Origin: JAYQKL01 sp049889535
GTDB lineage: Bacteria > Pseudomonadota > Alphaproteobacteria > RS24
NCBI GenBank assembly: GCA_049889535.1
Contig: JBMHDF010000002.1
Span: 38,767-102,766, forward strand
Direction of reading: 5' to 3'
DNA length: 64,000 nt
Part shown: one piece after another, positions 7,522-17,408 of the stretch
Layout: every line of letters starts with the position of its first letter
How positions within the stretch are numbered: the stretch's first letter is position 1
Position numbers and translations under genes: made by a program
The notes under the pieces: model-generated
What the model was told of the DNA's origin: nothing
Databases searched by the model: none
Seen by the model: only the letters and a program-made list of their open reading frames with translations

Positions 7522-9906
7522 ATGCAAAAAACACCACCCAAAAAGCAGGGTCAAAAACAACAAGAGAGCTTTTTTCCCGATGCTCAACCGCCGCGCACTG
7601 CATCAACAAAGCTGCATTTTGAGCAGATTGTTGCGGTGATGGTGCCACGCGCGACAGGGTCGGTGTCTGGCTGTTATGATTATGGTGTGCCACCCGAACT
7701 GGTGGGCGCGTTGGCACAGGGGGATTATGTGCGTGTACCTTTGGCGCGCCAAACCCTGATTGGGGTGGTGTGGGCCAAGCCACGTCAATGGCAAGCCACC
7801 CAAACCGACCATCCGCCACAACATAAATTGCGGGCGGTCACTGAAAAGCTTACCGATAAAGCTTGTCTCCCGCCTTTGCCTGAAATGATGCGCGATTTTG
7901 TGGATTGGGTCGCCGCCTATACGCTGTCGCCACCCGGTCAGGTTTTACGACAAATTTTACCCCCTGCTGATAGTTTTCAAGCGCCCGCGCCCGTATCAAG
8001 CGTGCGTTTATCAGCGGCCTATCTGGATAATCAAGATGCGGAGCATCCAAAATGGCGGCGTACGCCTGCGCGCGAAAAAATATTGACTTATTTAGCCCAG
8101 CAAACCGATAAAACCGCCACCCGTCAGGCGCTCAGCACAACGGCTTTGGCCAAGCAGCTTGGTGTTTCGCCCAGTGTTGTCAAAACCATGATTGAGGTTG
8201 GCCTATTAGAAGCCTTCACGCTGCCCCCGCCTTTAGCCTTTGCAACCCCCAATCCAGATTTTACCAACCTGACCTATTCAGACGCGCAGGCTGAGGCAAT
8301 TGCCCGTTTGCAAAAGGCGGTAGGCACGCAGAGTTTTCAACCTTTTTTGCTTGATGGGGTCACAGGGTCAGGCAAAACAGAGGTTTATTTTGAGGCGATT
8401 TCTGCCGCTCTGGCAGCCGATGACAAGCCAAGCAATATTGGCCAAACCCGACATTCAAGCTTAATTATTTTGCCTGAAATTGCTTTGACCACGCAATTTT
8501 TAAAACGCTTTGAAGCGCGGTTTGGGTGTGCGCCTGCGATTTGGCATTCTGGTTTAACACCTGCCCAAAGGCGCCACACATGGCGTGCAGTTGCGCGGGG
8601 CGAAGTGTCGGTGCTGGTTGGGGCGCGCTCGGCTTTGTTTTTGCCTTGGCAAGATTTGAGTTTGGTGGTTGTTGATGAAGAGCATGATGCAGGCTTTAAA
8701 CAAGAAGAAGGCGTGATTTATAATGCCCGCGACATGGCGGTGGTTGCAGCGCGCTTGTTTAACGCCACGATAATTTTATCCTCCGCAACCCCTGCTTTGG
8801 AAACAGTGGTAAATGCCCAAGACGGGCGGTATGAAAAATTGGTTTTACCAGCACGTCATGGGGCAGGGACATTGCCTGAGATTGAGCTGTTAGATATGCG
8901 CCTTGCGCCGCCGCCGCGCGGGCATTGGCTGGCACCTGCTCTCATTTCGGCGATGCAAGAAACGCTGGCACAAAATCAGCAAGCTTTATTATTTCTTAAC
9001 CGGCGGGGCTATGCCCCACTCACCTTGTGTCGGGCTTGTGGTCACCGTTATGCGTGCAGCGATTGTGATAGCTGGTTGGTCGAGCATCGGTTTAAACGGA
9101 TTTTATCCTGCCACCAATGCGGCTATGAACGCCCCGCCCCTGATATTTGTGATGCGTGCGGTGAAACTGACCATTTGGCCGCCTGCGGGCCAGGTGTTGA
9201 GCGTATTACTGAAGAAGTCGGGCAGTTATTTCCTGATAAACGCATTACAGTTTTATCTTCGGATTTGATTCAGGGCGAGGCTGCCATGCGCGATACACTG
9301 GCGCGCATCACACGCGGCGAGACGGATATTATTGTCGGTACACAAATTATTGCAAAGGGGCATCACTTTCCTAAGCTTGGGTTTGTGGGGGTTGTTGATG
9401 CAGATCTTGGTATGGGAACTGGTGATTTGCGCGCTGGTGAGCGTACTTTCCAGATGCTGTCCCAAGTGACAGGCCGAGCGGGGCGTGAACAGGCGGGCGG
9501 CAAAGCTATATTGCAGTCTTATATGCCTGATCACCCAGTTTTGCAGGCTTTGGCGTCTGGTGATCGTGATGCTTTTTTCCAGCGTGAAATTGAGATGCGC
9601 CAGCAGGCCAATATGCCGCCATTTGGGCGCTTGGCAGGTATTATTTTGGCGTGTGAAGATTTAGCTTTGGTCAATAAATATGCGCGCGCACTCGCTCAAC
9701 ATGTGCCGATTATTGAAGGAATGCGCGTACTGGGTCCCGCGCCGGCGCCGATTGCCCGTATTCGTGGCGCCTATCGCTTGCGGTTTTTGGTGCAGGGCGC
9801 GCGCCAAAGCAAAATGCAAGATTATATTCGCGATTGGTTAGGGCGGGTCAAAAAGCCTGCCACTGTTAAATGCGCAGTAGATATTGACCCTTATCGCTTC
9901 TTATAA
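7522..9906 (+). CDS. priA: Primosomal protein N' (PriA), replication restart helicase
   Basis: 3'-to-5' DNA helicase that recognises stalled forks and reloads the replisome. From the ATG at 7522 the product is 794 residues: N-terminal DNA-binding domain, Walker A GVTGSGKT near residue 280, DEEH box near 384, a cysteine-rich zinc-binding insert (about 503-560, with CRACG, CSDC, CHQCG and CDACG), then the C-terminal helicase half with VGTQIIAKGHHFP. The frame stays open to 7387, but that extension looks non-coding and has no ribosome-binding site. The start at 7522 is itself not strongly supported. It is divergent from the transaldolase gene. Confidence 0.93.
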   Translation: MQKTPPKKQGQKQQESFFPDAQPPRTASTKLHFEQIVAVMVPRATGSVSGCYDYGVPPELVGALAQGDYVRVPLARQTLIGVVWAKPRQWQATQTDHPPQHKLRAVTEKLTDKACLPPLPEMMRDFVDWVAAYTLSPPGQVLRQILPPADSFQAPAPVSSVRLSAAYLDNQDAEHPKWRRTPAREKILTYLAQQTDKTATRQALSTTALAKQLGVSPSVVKTMIEVGLLEAFTLPPPLAFATPNPDFTNLTYSDAQAEAIARLQKAVGTQSFQPFLLDGVTGSGKTEVYFEAISAALAADDKPSNIGQTRHSSLIILPEIALTTQFLKRFEARFGCAPAIWHSGLTPAQRRHTWRAVARGEVSVLVGARSALFLPWQDLSLVVVDEEHDAGFKQEEGVIYNARDMAVVAARLFNATIILSSATPALETVVNAQDGRYEKLVLPARHGAGTLPEIELLDMRLAPPPRGHWLAPALISAMQETLAQNQQALLFLNRRGYAPLTLCRACGHRYACSDCDSWLVEHRFKRILSCHQCGYERPAPDICDACGETDHLAACGPGVERITEEVGQLFPDKRITVLSSDLIQGEAAMRDTLARITRGETDIIVGTQIIAKGHHFPKLGFVGVVDADLGMGTGDLRAGERTFQMLSQVTGRAGREQAGGKAILQSYMPDHPVLQALASGDRDAFFQREIEMRQQANMPPFGRLAGIILACEDLALVNKYARALAQHVPIIEGMRVLGPAPAPIARIRGAYRLRFLVQGARQSKMQDYIRDWLGRVKKPATVKCAVDIDPYRFL

Positions 9907-10115
9907 AGCGATTTTTAGGCCTTAAATCAGCAAAAGAAATGCAGTTTTCCACATTTCGTGAAGATGCGCCAAAATGCCCTGCCAAAATACCTCCCGAAAT
10001 ATGCCAAACAGCGCGACTCCTCTCTTGCAAGTAAGGCTATGCTGTGCTAACTCACCATCACCAAAGATTAATATTGTCGACTTTTGTCGTTTATCCAAGT
10101 TAGTAGGACGATTCA

Positions 10116-10682
10116 GTGTCAGCACAAGAAAGCATTATTGATACGATTGCCAGCCGTTATGCGCATGCCTTATTTGGTCTTGCCGATGAAAGCAAAGCGG
10201 CGGATAAAAAGCGCATTAGTAAAGATGTTGAAGCGCTTGCTAAAATTATTGACGCTAGCGAAAACTTGCAAAATATGCTGCGCAGTCCGGTCATCAGTGC
10301 TGATGAACAAACACAAGCGCTTACGGCTATTTTGAAAAAAGCGAAAACAGGGGATGATGTTACGAAATTTGTAGGTCTGGTGGTGCAAAACCGTCGGGCC
10401 TTTTCTTTGCCCACTATTTTGAAAGCCTATAGCCAGCTTGAAGCCAAAGCGCGCGGTGAAATGGTTGCGGAAATTGTTTCAGCGCAAAAGCTGACACCGG
10501 CACAAGAAAAATCGATTAAATCTGAAATGAAAAAATCATATGGCAAAGATGTTCGCATCAATGCCACAATTGATCCGGCTATTTTGGGCGGGTTAATTGT
10601 CAAGGTAGGGAGCCGGATGGTTGACGGGTCTTTGCGCACTAAACTTAATTCACTAAAACAAGCCATGAATGAGGCAGGTTGA
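10116..10682 (+). CDS. atpH: F1 ATP synthase delta subunit
   Basis: Stalk subunit linking the F1 head to the F0 stator. The 188-residue protein starts at a GTG with an AGGA ribosome-binding site eight bases upstream. The N-terminal IASRYAHALFGLA and the C-terminal GGLIVKVGSRMVDGSLRTKL are typical of the family. It is first in the atpHAGDC operon; the 209 bases upstream carry no gene and should hold the operon promoter, although no box stood out. Its TGA overlaps the atpA ATG by one base. The F0 genes are absent here, as is usual in Alphaproteobacteria. Confidence 0.95.
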   Translation: MSAQESIIDTIASRYAHALFGLADESKAADKKRISKDVEALAKIIDASENLQNMLRSPVISADEQTQALTAILKKAKTGDDVTKFVGLVVQNRRAFSLPTILKAYSQLEAKARGEMVAEIVSAQKLTPAQEKSIKSEMKKSYGKDVRINATIDPAILGGLIVKVGSRMVDGSLRTKLNSLKQAMNEAG

Positions 10683-12214
10683 TGGATATCAAAGCATCTG
10701 AAATTACATCTATTTTAAAGAAACAAATCAAAGATTTCGGCAAACAGTCCGAAGTCTCTGAAATTGGACAAGTCCTTTCCGTTGGAGATGGTATTGCCCG
10801 CATTTATGGCCTGGACAATGTTCAGGCGGGGGAAATGGTTGAGTTTCCTGGCGGCATTCGCGGTATGGCCCTGAACCTTGAGGAAGATAATGTCGGGGCG
10901 GTGATTTTCGGCTCTGACCGCGATATTCGTGAAGGGGACACGGTTAAGCGAACCGGCGATATTGTGGCGGTTCCAGTTGGGAAAGAGCTGCTTGGTCGTG
11001 TGGTTGACCCGCTTGGCAACCCGCTAGACGGCAAAGGCCCTATTAAAACCAAAGAGCGCAAAAAAGTTGATGTCAAGGCACCCGGTATTATTCCGCGTAA
11101 GTCTGTGCATGAGCCGATGCAAACTGGTTTGAAAGCGGTTGATGCATTGATTCCAATTGGTCGTGGCCAGCGTGAATTGATTATTGGTGACCGCCAGACA
11201 GGTAAAACGGCGATTGCGGTTGACGCGATTTTGAACCAAAAAGCCATTAATGAAGGCGATGATGAAAGCGCGAAACTTTATTGCGTTTATGTCGCGATTG
11301 GCCAAAAGCGTTCCACTGTTGCGCAAATTGTGAAAACGCTGGAAGAAAATGACGCCCTCAAATATTCAATTGTTGTGGCCGCGACAGCTTCAGAAGCAGC
11401 GCCATTGCAATATTTGGCACCTTTTACAGGCTGCACAATGGGCGAATATTTCCGCGATAATGGCATGCATGCCATGATTACTTATGATGATTTGTCCAAA
11501 CAGGCTGTGGCGTATCGTCAAATGTCGCTTTTGCTTCGCCGCCCACCAGGTCGTGAAGCCTATCCAGGTGACGTGTTCTTCTTGCATTCACGTTTGCTAG
11601 AGCGTGCGGCGAAACTCAATGATGATTTCGGCGCGGGCTCAATGACCGCATTACCGATTATTGAAACTCAAGCCAATGACGTGTCGGCTTATATTCCGAC
11701 CAATGTGATTTCGATTACCGATGGTCAGATTTTCTTGGAAACAGATTTGTTTTATCAAGGTATCCGCCCAGCAGTGAATGTGGGTCTGTCGGTTTCGCGT
11801 GTGGGGTCGGCGGCTCAGGTCAAGGCGATGAAACAGGTTGCGGGTAAAATTAAAGGTGAATTGGCGCAATATCGCGAAATGGCGGCCTTTGCTCAATTTG
11901 GTTCAGACCTTGATGCGGCTACCCAGCAATTGCTGAATCGCGGTGAGCGTTTGACGGAACTGTTGAAGCAAAACCAGTTCTCACCTTTGCAGGTTGAAGA
12001 GCAGGTGGCTGTGATTTATGCCGGCGTGAATGGTTATTTGGATAAATTACCAACCGCAAAAGTCGGCGCTTATGAGCAGGGTCTTTTAGACCTGATGCGG
12101 GGCAAAGAAAAAAAATTGCTGGCCACTATTCGCGATGAAAAAGCTTTGTCTGATAAAACAGAAGCGAAATTAAAAGCTGTTGTTGAAGCTTATACGGAGA
12201 ATTTTGCCGCCTAA
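10682..12214 (+). CDS. atpA: F1 ATP synthase alpha subunit
   Basis: Non-catalytic nucleotide-binding subunit of the F1 hexamer. The 510-residue product has the P-loop GDRQTGKTA at residues 169-177, matching the canonical position, and the conserved PGREAYPGDVF segment. The ATG at 10682 overlaps the atpH stop (TGATG), which indicates coupled translation; a TTG one codon earlier is unlikely to be used. atpG follows after 33 bases. Confidence 0.97.
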   Translation: MDIKASEITSILKKQIKDFGKQSEVSEIGQVLSVGDGIARIYGLDNVQAGEMVEFPGGIRGMALNLEEDNVGAVIFGSDRDIREGDTVKRTGDIVAVPVGKELLGRVVDPLGNPLDGKGPIKTKERKKVDVKAPGIIPRKSVHEPMQTGLKAVDALIPIGRGQRELIIGDRQTGKTAIAVDAILNQKAINEGDDESAKLYCVYVAIGQKRSTVAQIVKTLEENDALKYSIVVAATASEAAPLQYLAPFTGCTMGEYFRDNGMHAMITYDDLSKQAVAYRQMSLLLRRPPGREAYPGDVFFLHSRLLERAAKLNDDFGAGSMTALPIIETQANDVSAYIPTNVISITDGQIFLETDLFYQGIRPAVNVGLSVSRVGSAAQVKAMKQVAGKIKGELAQYREMAAFAQFGSDLDAATQQLLNRGERLTELLKQNQFSPLQVEEQVAVIYAGVNGYLDKLPTAKVGAYEQGLLDLMRGKEKKLLATIRDEKALSDKTEAKLKAVVEAYTENFAA

Positions 12215-12247
12215 ATAATAGGTGAGCTGATAAGGGTAGATTGAGAT

Positions 12248-13126
12248 ATGTCATCACTCAAAGAACTTCGTAATCGAATAGCCAGTGTGCAGGCCACGCA
12301 AAAAATCACGCGGGCCATGCAAATGGTGGCGGCGTCAAAATTGCGCCGTGCGCAAGAGGCGGCAGAAGCAGCGCGTCCCTATGCGCAACGCATGAGTGCA
12401 GTATTGGCAAATGTTGCAGCAGGTGTTGCCAATCAGCCAGGTGCTTCACCTTTGCTTGCTGGTACAGGCAGTGATAAGACGCATCTTTTGGTCGTAGCGA
12501 CGGCTGAGCGTGGTCTTTGCGGTGGCTTTAACAGCTCCATTGCCCGTTTGGCGCGCGAACATGCAACAGGCCTGAAAGCGCAAGGCAAGCAAGTTAAAAT
12601 CCTGTGTGTCGGGCGTAAAGGTGCTGATGTTTTGAAGCGAGATTTCGCGGCAGATATGTTGGAAACCATTAGTTTTCAAGGGCTGAAAAGCGTTGGATTT
12701 GAGCAGGCTCAGCAAGTGGCAAATCAGGTTCTAGATATGTTCGAAGCTGAAGAATTTGATATATGCACGCTGTTTTATTCAGAATTTGTAAATGTCATTT
12801 CTCAAAACCCAAATGCGTTACAAATTATTCCAGCCACGATTGAGGCGGCGGAGACACCTGATTTGGGCGGTGCGGCCTATGATTATGAGCCTGAAGAGGG
12901 TGAAATTCTTGACGCTCTTTTGCCGCGCAATATCTCTATCCAGATTTTACGCGCCTTGCTAGAAAATGCTGCAAGTGAACAGGGCGCGCGTATGAGCGCA
13001 ATGGATAATGCCACGCGCAATGCGGGCGACATGATTGACAGTCTGAGCATTACCTATAATAGGTCGCGTCAGGCACAAATTACGAAAGAATTGATTGAAA
13101 TTATTTCCGGTGCAGAGGCGCTTTAG
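12248..13126 (+). CDS. atpG: F1 ATP synthase gamma subunit
   Basis: Central rotor shaft of F1. The 292-residue protein has the typical N-terminal helix (LKELRNRIASVQATQKITRA) and C-terminal helix (RNAGDMIDSLSITYNRSRQ) that form the coiled-coil axle, with a Rossmann-like middle domain carrying ERGLCGGFN. It is third in the atpHAGDC operon, 42 bases before atpD. Confidence 0.96.
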   Translation: MSSLKELRNRIASVQATQKITRAMQMVAASKLRRAQEAAEAARPYAQRMSAVLANVAAGVANQPGASPLLAGTGSDKTHLLVVATAERGLCGGFNSSIARLAREHATGLKAQGKQVKILCVGRKGADVLKRDFAADMLETISFQGLKSVGFEQAQQVANQVLDMFEAEEFDICTLFYSEFVNVISQNPNALQIIPATIEAAETPDLGGAAYDYEPEEGEILDALLPRNISIQILRALLENAASEQGARMSAMDNATRNAGDMIDSLSITYNRSRQAQITKELIEIISGAEAL

Positions 13127-13168
13127 GCTCAGCACGAATACGGACGAACCAGCCAGGGGAATAGGAAA

Positions 13169-14596
13169 ATGGCAAAAGCAAAGACAGTTGGTAAAATTAC
13201 ACAAGTTATTGGGGCTGTTGTAGATGTTCAGTTTGATGAAAATCTGCCTGAAATTCTTAACGCTCTTGAAACCAAAAATGACGGCAATCGTCTGGTTTTA
13301 GAGGTTGCGCAGCATCTTGGTGAGCGCACTGTTCGAACCATTGCGATGGACTCGACGGAAGGTCTTGTGCGCGGTCAGGAAGTGACGGATACAGGCAACC
13401 CAATTAAAGTGCCTGTTGGCGAAGCGACGCTTGGACGGATCATGAATGTGATTGGTGAGCCAGTTGACGATGCGGGTAAAATCCCAAGCAAAACATCGCG
13501 CGCTATTCACCAAGAAGCGCCTGAATTTGTTGAGCAGTCAACAGAAGCTGAAATGCTTGTTACAGGTATTAAAGTTGTGGACCTGCTCGCGCCTTATGCC
13601 AAAGGTGGTAAAATTGGTCTTTTCGGCGGCGCTGGTGTTGGTAAAACAGTTTTGATTATGGAACTGATTAACAATGTGGCGAAAGCGCATGGTGGTTATT
13701 CAGTATTTGCTGGCGTTGGTGAGCGGACCCGTGAGGGTAATGACCTCTACTGGGAAATGATTGAATCAGGCGTGAATGTTGAAAAAGGCGGCGAAGGCTC
13801 AAAATGTACGCTGGTTTATGGTCAGATGAACGAGCCTCCAGGAGCGCGTGCGCGTGTGGCGCTGACAGGCTTGACTGTTGCCGAGCATTTCCGTGATGAA
13901 GGCCAGGATGTGTTGTTCTTCGTGGATAATATTTTCCGCTTCACGCAAGCCGGTTCTGAAGTGTCTGCGCTTTTGGGTCGTATCCCATCAGCGGTGGGTT
14001 ATCAGCCAACTTTGGCAACCGATATGGGCGCTATGCAGGAACGTATCACAACGACAACCAAAGGCTCAATTACATCCGTGCAGGCGATTTACGTGCCAGC
14101 TGATGACTTGACTGACCCTGCTCCTGCGACATCATTTGCGCATTTGGACGCGACCACTGTGTTGTCACGCTCAATTGCTGAAAAAGGGATTTACCCTGCG
14201 GTGGACCCGCTTGACTCAACCTCGCGTATCATGGAGCCACGTATTGTGGGTGATGAGCATTATGAGGTTGCGCGTCAGGTTCAGGAAATCCTGCAGCGCT
14301 ATAAAGGTTTGCAAGATATTATTGCGATTTTGGGCATGGACGAATTGTCTGAAGAAGACAAATTGGTTGTTTCGCGGGCGCGTAAAATTGAACGCTTCCT
14401 GTCTCAGCCTTTCCATGTGGCGGAAGTGTTTACAGGTTCACCTGGTGTGTTGGTTGATTTGGCCGATACGATTAAAGGCTTTAAAGGGCTTTGCGCGGGT
14501 GAATATGACCACCTGCCAGAGGGTGCTTTTTATATGGTTGGCACAATTGAAGAGGCTGTTGCAAAAGCTGAGAAAATGGCGGCAGAGGCAGCCTAA
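13169..14596 (+). CDS. atpD: F1 ATP synthase beta subunit
   Basis: Catalytic subunit of F1. The 475-residue protein has the Walker A GGAGVGKT at residues 153-160, the GERTREGNDLY segment with the catalytic glutamate, and the ALLGRIPSAVGYQPTLATDM region. A good AGGGGAATAGGA ribosome-binding region precedes the ATG. Highly conserved across bacteria, and the best marker here for placing the organism phylogenetically. Confidence 0.98.
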   Translation: MAKAKTVGKITQVIGAVVDVQFDENLPEILNALETKNDGNRLVLEVAQHLGERTVRTIAMDSTEGLVRGQEVTDTGNPIKVPVGEATLGRIMNVIGEPVDDAGKIPSKTSRAIHQEAPEFVEQSTEAEMLVTGIKVVDLLAPYAKGGKIGLFGGAGVGKTVLIMELINNVAKAHGGYSVFAGVGERTREGNDLYWEMIESGVNVEKGGEGSKCTLVYGQMNEPPGARARVALTGLTVAEHFRDEGQDVLFFVDNIFRFTQAGSEVSALLGRIPSAVGYQPTLATDMGAMQERITTTTKGSITSVQAIYVPADDLTDPAPATSFAHLDATTVLSRSIAEKGIYPAVDPLDSTSRIMEPRIVGDEHYEVARQVQEILQRYKGLQDIIAILGMDELSEEDKLVVSRARKIERFLSQPFHVAEVFTGSPGVLVDLADTIKGFKGLCAGEYDHLPEGAFYMVGTIEEAVAKAEKMAAEAA

Positions 14597-14637
14597 ATCA
14601 AACTCAAACCCGACCTTATCGGAAACAGGACAGACAT

Positions 14638-15000
14638 ATGTCAGATAAGCTAAAATTCGATCTCGTTTCACCTGAAAAACTTTTGCTTTCCGGCGATGTT
14701 GACATGGTCAGCGTGCCCGGCACAGAAGGTGATTTTGGGGTTTTGGTGAATCACAGCCCAATGATGTCTGTCTTGCGTCCGGGGCTGTTATTGGTTGAAA
14801 ATAATGGTGACCAAGAGCCATTTTTTGTGCAGGGCGGGTTTGCCGATGTGACGCCTGAAGGGTTAACGGTTTTGGCCGAAAAAGCGCTCGCGCTTAAAGA
14901 TTTGACCGCTCGTGACATTGATGCCGAGATTGCTTTGGCGCAAGAAGCTGAGAACTCAGCTTTGGTTGAAGCGCTTGAAAAGCTTAAGTCAGAAATCTAG
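14638..15000 (+). CDS. atpC: F1 ATP synthase epsilon subunit
   Basis: Rotor-foot subunit that couples rotation to F0 and can inhibit ATP hydrolysis. The product is 120 residues, somewhat shorter than the roughly 135 of many proteobacteria. It has the N-terminal beta-sandwich (KLKFDLVSPEKLLLSGDVD, GDFGVLVNHSPMM) and a short C-terminal helical part from about residue 88. Last gene of the atp operon; purU converges on it 18 bases away, and no clear hairpin terminator was found in that gap. Confidence 0.94.
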   Translation: MSDKLKFDLVSPEKLLLSGDVDMVSVPGTEGDFGVLVNHSPMMSVLRPGLLLVENNGDQEPFFVQGGFADVTPEGLTVLAEKALALKDLTARDIDAEIALAQEAENSALVEALEKLKSEI

Positions 15001-15018
15001 TTTCAAAATTTATCGTTT

Positions 15019-15870
15019 CTAGTCGAACACGACTGTTTTATGGCTATTGATTAAGACGCGATGATTGATATGCGCATCAACCGCATTGGCCAAAACCTGC
15101 TGCTCTACTTCGCGCCCGACCAACACCATTTTCTCAACTGTCATATCATGGCGGACTGGAGCAACATTTTGCGCAATGATAGGGCCCTCATCGAGATTTT
15201 CGGTTACATAATGGGCGGTGGCGCCAATCATTTTAACACCACGCTCAAAAGCCCGACTATATGGAACAGCGCCCTTAAAGCTAGGTAAAAATGAATGGTG
15301 GATATTGATAATCTGACCAGGAAAATCCCGCGCTAAATCTGCTGACAAGACCTGCATATAGCGCGCCAGAATAATCAGTTCACTATCATGGCGTGCAATA
15401 AGTTCACGAATTTCACTTTCCGCGGCGGCTTTCGTCTGTTTGTCAACCTGCGCGTGATGGAAGGGAATGCCCTCTTGTTCAACCAGTTTCTGCGTGTCCA
15501 GATGGTTCGAAAAAACCGCTGCTATCTCCATGTTAAGCGCACCAACCCGCGTGCGATAAAGTAAATCGACCAAACAATGATCAAATTTTGAGACCAACAC
15601 TAGCGCTTTGGGTTTCTCAGCCATATCATAAAATTTTGCCTGCATATCAAACTTGTCAGAAATAGGCGCAAAATCTTTGGCCATGAATTTCAAATCTGGA
15701 TTTGACCCAAGCGATTCAAAACCAACCCGCATAAAAAAGCGTTTGGTTTCAGGGGAACCAAATTGATGGCTTTCAGTGATATTCATGCCATTTTGGCTTA
15801 AATAATCACTCACATGCGCGACAATACCAGGACGGTCTGGGCAGGCTATGGTTAAAACAAAATCAGTCAT
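15019..15870 (-). CDS. purU: Formyltetrahydrofolate deformylase
   Basis: Hydrolyses 10-formyl-tetrahydrofolate to formate and THF, balancing one-carbon pools and supplying formate for purine synthesis. The 283-residue protein has an N-terminal ACT domain (about 1-80, starting FVLTIACPDRPGIVAHV) and a C-terminal formyltransferase domain with the catalytic His in INIHHSFLPSFKGA and Asp in NLDEGPII. Full length for the family. The upstream gene on the same strand, a 2OG/iron oxygenase, ends 11 bases before, so the two may share a transcript. Confidence 0.95.
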   Translation of the reverse strand: MTDFVLTIACPDRPGIVAHVSDYLSQNGMNITESHQFGSPETKRFFMRVGFESLGSNPDLKFMAKDFAPISDKFDMQAKFYDMAEKPKALVLVSKFDHCLVDLLYRTRVGALNMEIAAVFSNHLDTQKLVEQEGIPFHHAQVDKQTKAAAESEIRELIARHDSELIILARYMQVLSADLARDFPGQIINIHHSFLPSFKGAVPYSRAFERGVKMIGATAHYVTENLDEGPIIAQNVAPVRHDMTVEKMVLVGREVEQQVLANAVDAHINHRVLINSHKTVVFD

Positions 15871-15881
15871 ATTTATGCGTT

Positions 15882-16880
15882 TTATTTCTCGTCATTAAAA
15901 AAACTTGCTTCAATTTTTTTGAGCAAATGGTCTAAAGCGGTTTGGACATTTTGCTTATCATGACTGGCTTGATGTGTCACTGGCAATTTAGGGCTCGTAA
16001 TTGGCGCCAGCTTTGTGTCATATTGCGGGTCATAGAAAAAAACAAGACTTTGGCGCGCTGTCTCAGCTTGGTTCTGCACTCGATGCATGGTGGAGCGGTA
16101 ATATCCTTGCGTCCAGAAATCTAGCATATCGCCAATATTCACCACCAGCATATCAGTGATTGGAGGAATGGAAAGCCAGTTATTTTGGTGATTAATTTCA
16201 AGGCCAGCCGTGCCATCTTGCGCCAGAATTGACAGCATACCAAAGTCAGTATGTGCGCCCGCGCCAATATTCCATTGCGTTTCTGCTTGCTTTTGGGGGG
16301 GATAAAAAATTGGGCTAAGAGTCGTCATAGGCGTTTTAAAAAACGCATCAAAATAATTTTCTGGTAACTCAAGGCTAAGTGCCAATATATGCACAATATG
16401 GTTGGCTAGTTTTGAAAATTCCTGATGCGCGGTTTCCATGACCTGCCGAAAATTCAGACTCTCCTGATCCATAGCAGACGGCCATTGATTGGGGCCATGC
16501 AGGGGAATATTGTTTTGCACAAATGCATGCGTGGCGGGTAAATCATTGCCGATTTTAAGCCCTTCTTTATAATCCCCTTCCGGATTGTGGTGCGGGTCGA
16601 GTGTTTCACCGCCAAAAGCATACCAGCCCCGATGGCAAGGGCTTTTATCAATATGAATTTTCTGCTTTTCTTCTGTCTCTTGATAAAAAAACCACTGCGC
16701 GGCAGCAAAGCAATCTTCAATCACGGTATTGAGGCCATGTTGCGACAAATAGAAAAATCCATAATCACGCACCGCATCATGCGCTTGGCCTGCAATAGAT
16801 TGCTTGCGCGCACTGTCGCCTTTAATAAAGGCCGATATGTCAATAATCGGTAGAGCGTGCATATTGGGTTTTGACTGCAT
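15882..16880 (-). CDS. 2-oxoglutarate/Fe(II)-dependent oxygenase (isopenicillin N synthase-like)
   Basis: A 332-residue non-haem iron oxygenase of the isopenicillin N synthase/2OG-Fe(II) family. The N-terminal DIOX_N region is PIIDISAFIKGD, and the jelly-roll core holds iron ligands His210, Asp212 (GAHTDFGML) and His266 (MHRVQN), with the 2OG-binding Arg276-x-Ser278. These residues suggest an active enzyme. The family includes hydroxylases and ethylene-forming-type enzymes, and the substrate cannot be inferred. It lies between rppH (7 bases upstream) and purU (11 bases downstream), so it is probably co-transcribed with housekeeping genes. Confidence 0.85.
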   Translation of the reverse strand: MQSKPNMHALPIIDISAFIKGDSARKQSIAGQAHDAVRDYGFFYLSQHGLNTVIEDCFAAAQWFFYQETEEKQKIHIDKSPCHRGWYAFGGETLDPHHNPEGDYKEGLKIGNDLPATHAFVQNNIPLHGPNQWPSAMDQESLNFRQVMETAHQEFSKLANHIVHILALSLELPENYFDAFFKTPMTTLSPIFYPPQKQAETQWNIGAGAHTDFGMLSILAQDGTAGLEINHQNNWLSIPPITDMLVVNIGDMLDFWTQGYYRSTMHRVQNQAETARQSLVFFYDPQYDTKLAPITSPKLPVTHQASHDKQNVQTALDHLLKKIEASFFNDEK

Positions 16881-16887
16881 GTTTTAT

Positions 16888-17388
16888 TCAAGCACAAAAT
16901 GGGCGAAACCCATCAACAATTTCTAGATAAACCTGTTTCTTGAAAGGCGCAATAATATCGGGACATTCGGACAGTCGCCGCCATTGCCAGGTTTCAAACT
17001 CGCGTTGATTATGGGCTTCAAGATTTATATCACTGCCATCCCCTTCATAGCGCATGGCAAACCATTTTTGTTTTTGACCTTTATAAATCCCTTTAAGTGC
17101 GCGGCCAATGGCCTCAGGTGGCAGGTCATAACATAACCAATAGGGAAGTTCGTATATGAGCTGCGCGGTATCGATACCTGTTTCTTCTTGCAATTCACGA
17201 TAGGCGGCTTGCTGCGGGGTTTCCCCTTCATCAATCCCGCCCTGCGGGAGTTGCCATAATTTGGCATCAGCCGGTAATTCCCCCTGAACGCGTTTACCTG
17301 TCCACACCAAGCCTTCAGGGTTAATCAGAACTATCCCGACACAGGGGCGGTAAATCATGTCGCTATAGGCAATTTTGGGGTCAGACAT
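16888..17388 (-). CDS. rppH: RNA pyrophosphohydrolase (Nudix)
   Basis: Removes pyrophosphate from 5'-triphosphate mRNA ends to start decay; in alphaproteobacteria annotation it is often called IalA or dinucleoside polyphosphate hydrolase. The 166-residue product has a complete Nudix box from Gly50 to Ile72 with the REUxEExGU core as RELQEETGI. The N-terminal YRPCVGIVLIN and LWQLPQGGID are typical of RppH. It sits downstream of ctpA on the same strand with a 20-base gap and a GAGGG ribosome-binding site. Confidence 0.94.
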   Translation of the reverse strand: MSDPKIAYSDMIYRPCVGIVLINPEGLVWTGKRVQGELPADAKLWQLPQGGIDEGETPQQAAYRELQEETGIDTAQLIYELPYWLCYDLPPEAIGRALKGIYKGQKQKWFAMRYEGDGSDINLEAHNQREFETWQWRRLSECPDIIAPFKKQVYLEIVDGFRPFCA

Positions 17389-17408
17389 TTTTCGGCCCTC
17401 AATTTGGG

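Noticed and set aside
9907..10115. Possible small gene or RNA ahead of the atp operon
   Set aside because: The minus-strand open frame there looks like chance coding and no RNA structure or ribosome-binding site supported a gene.
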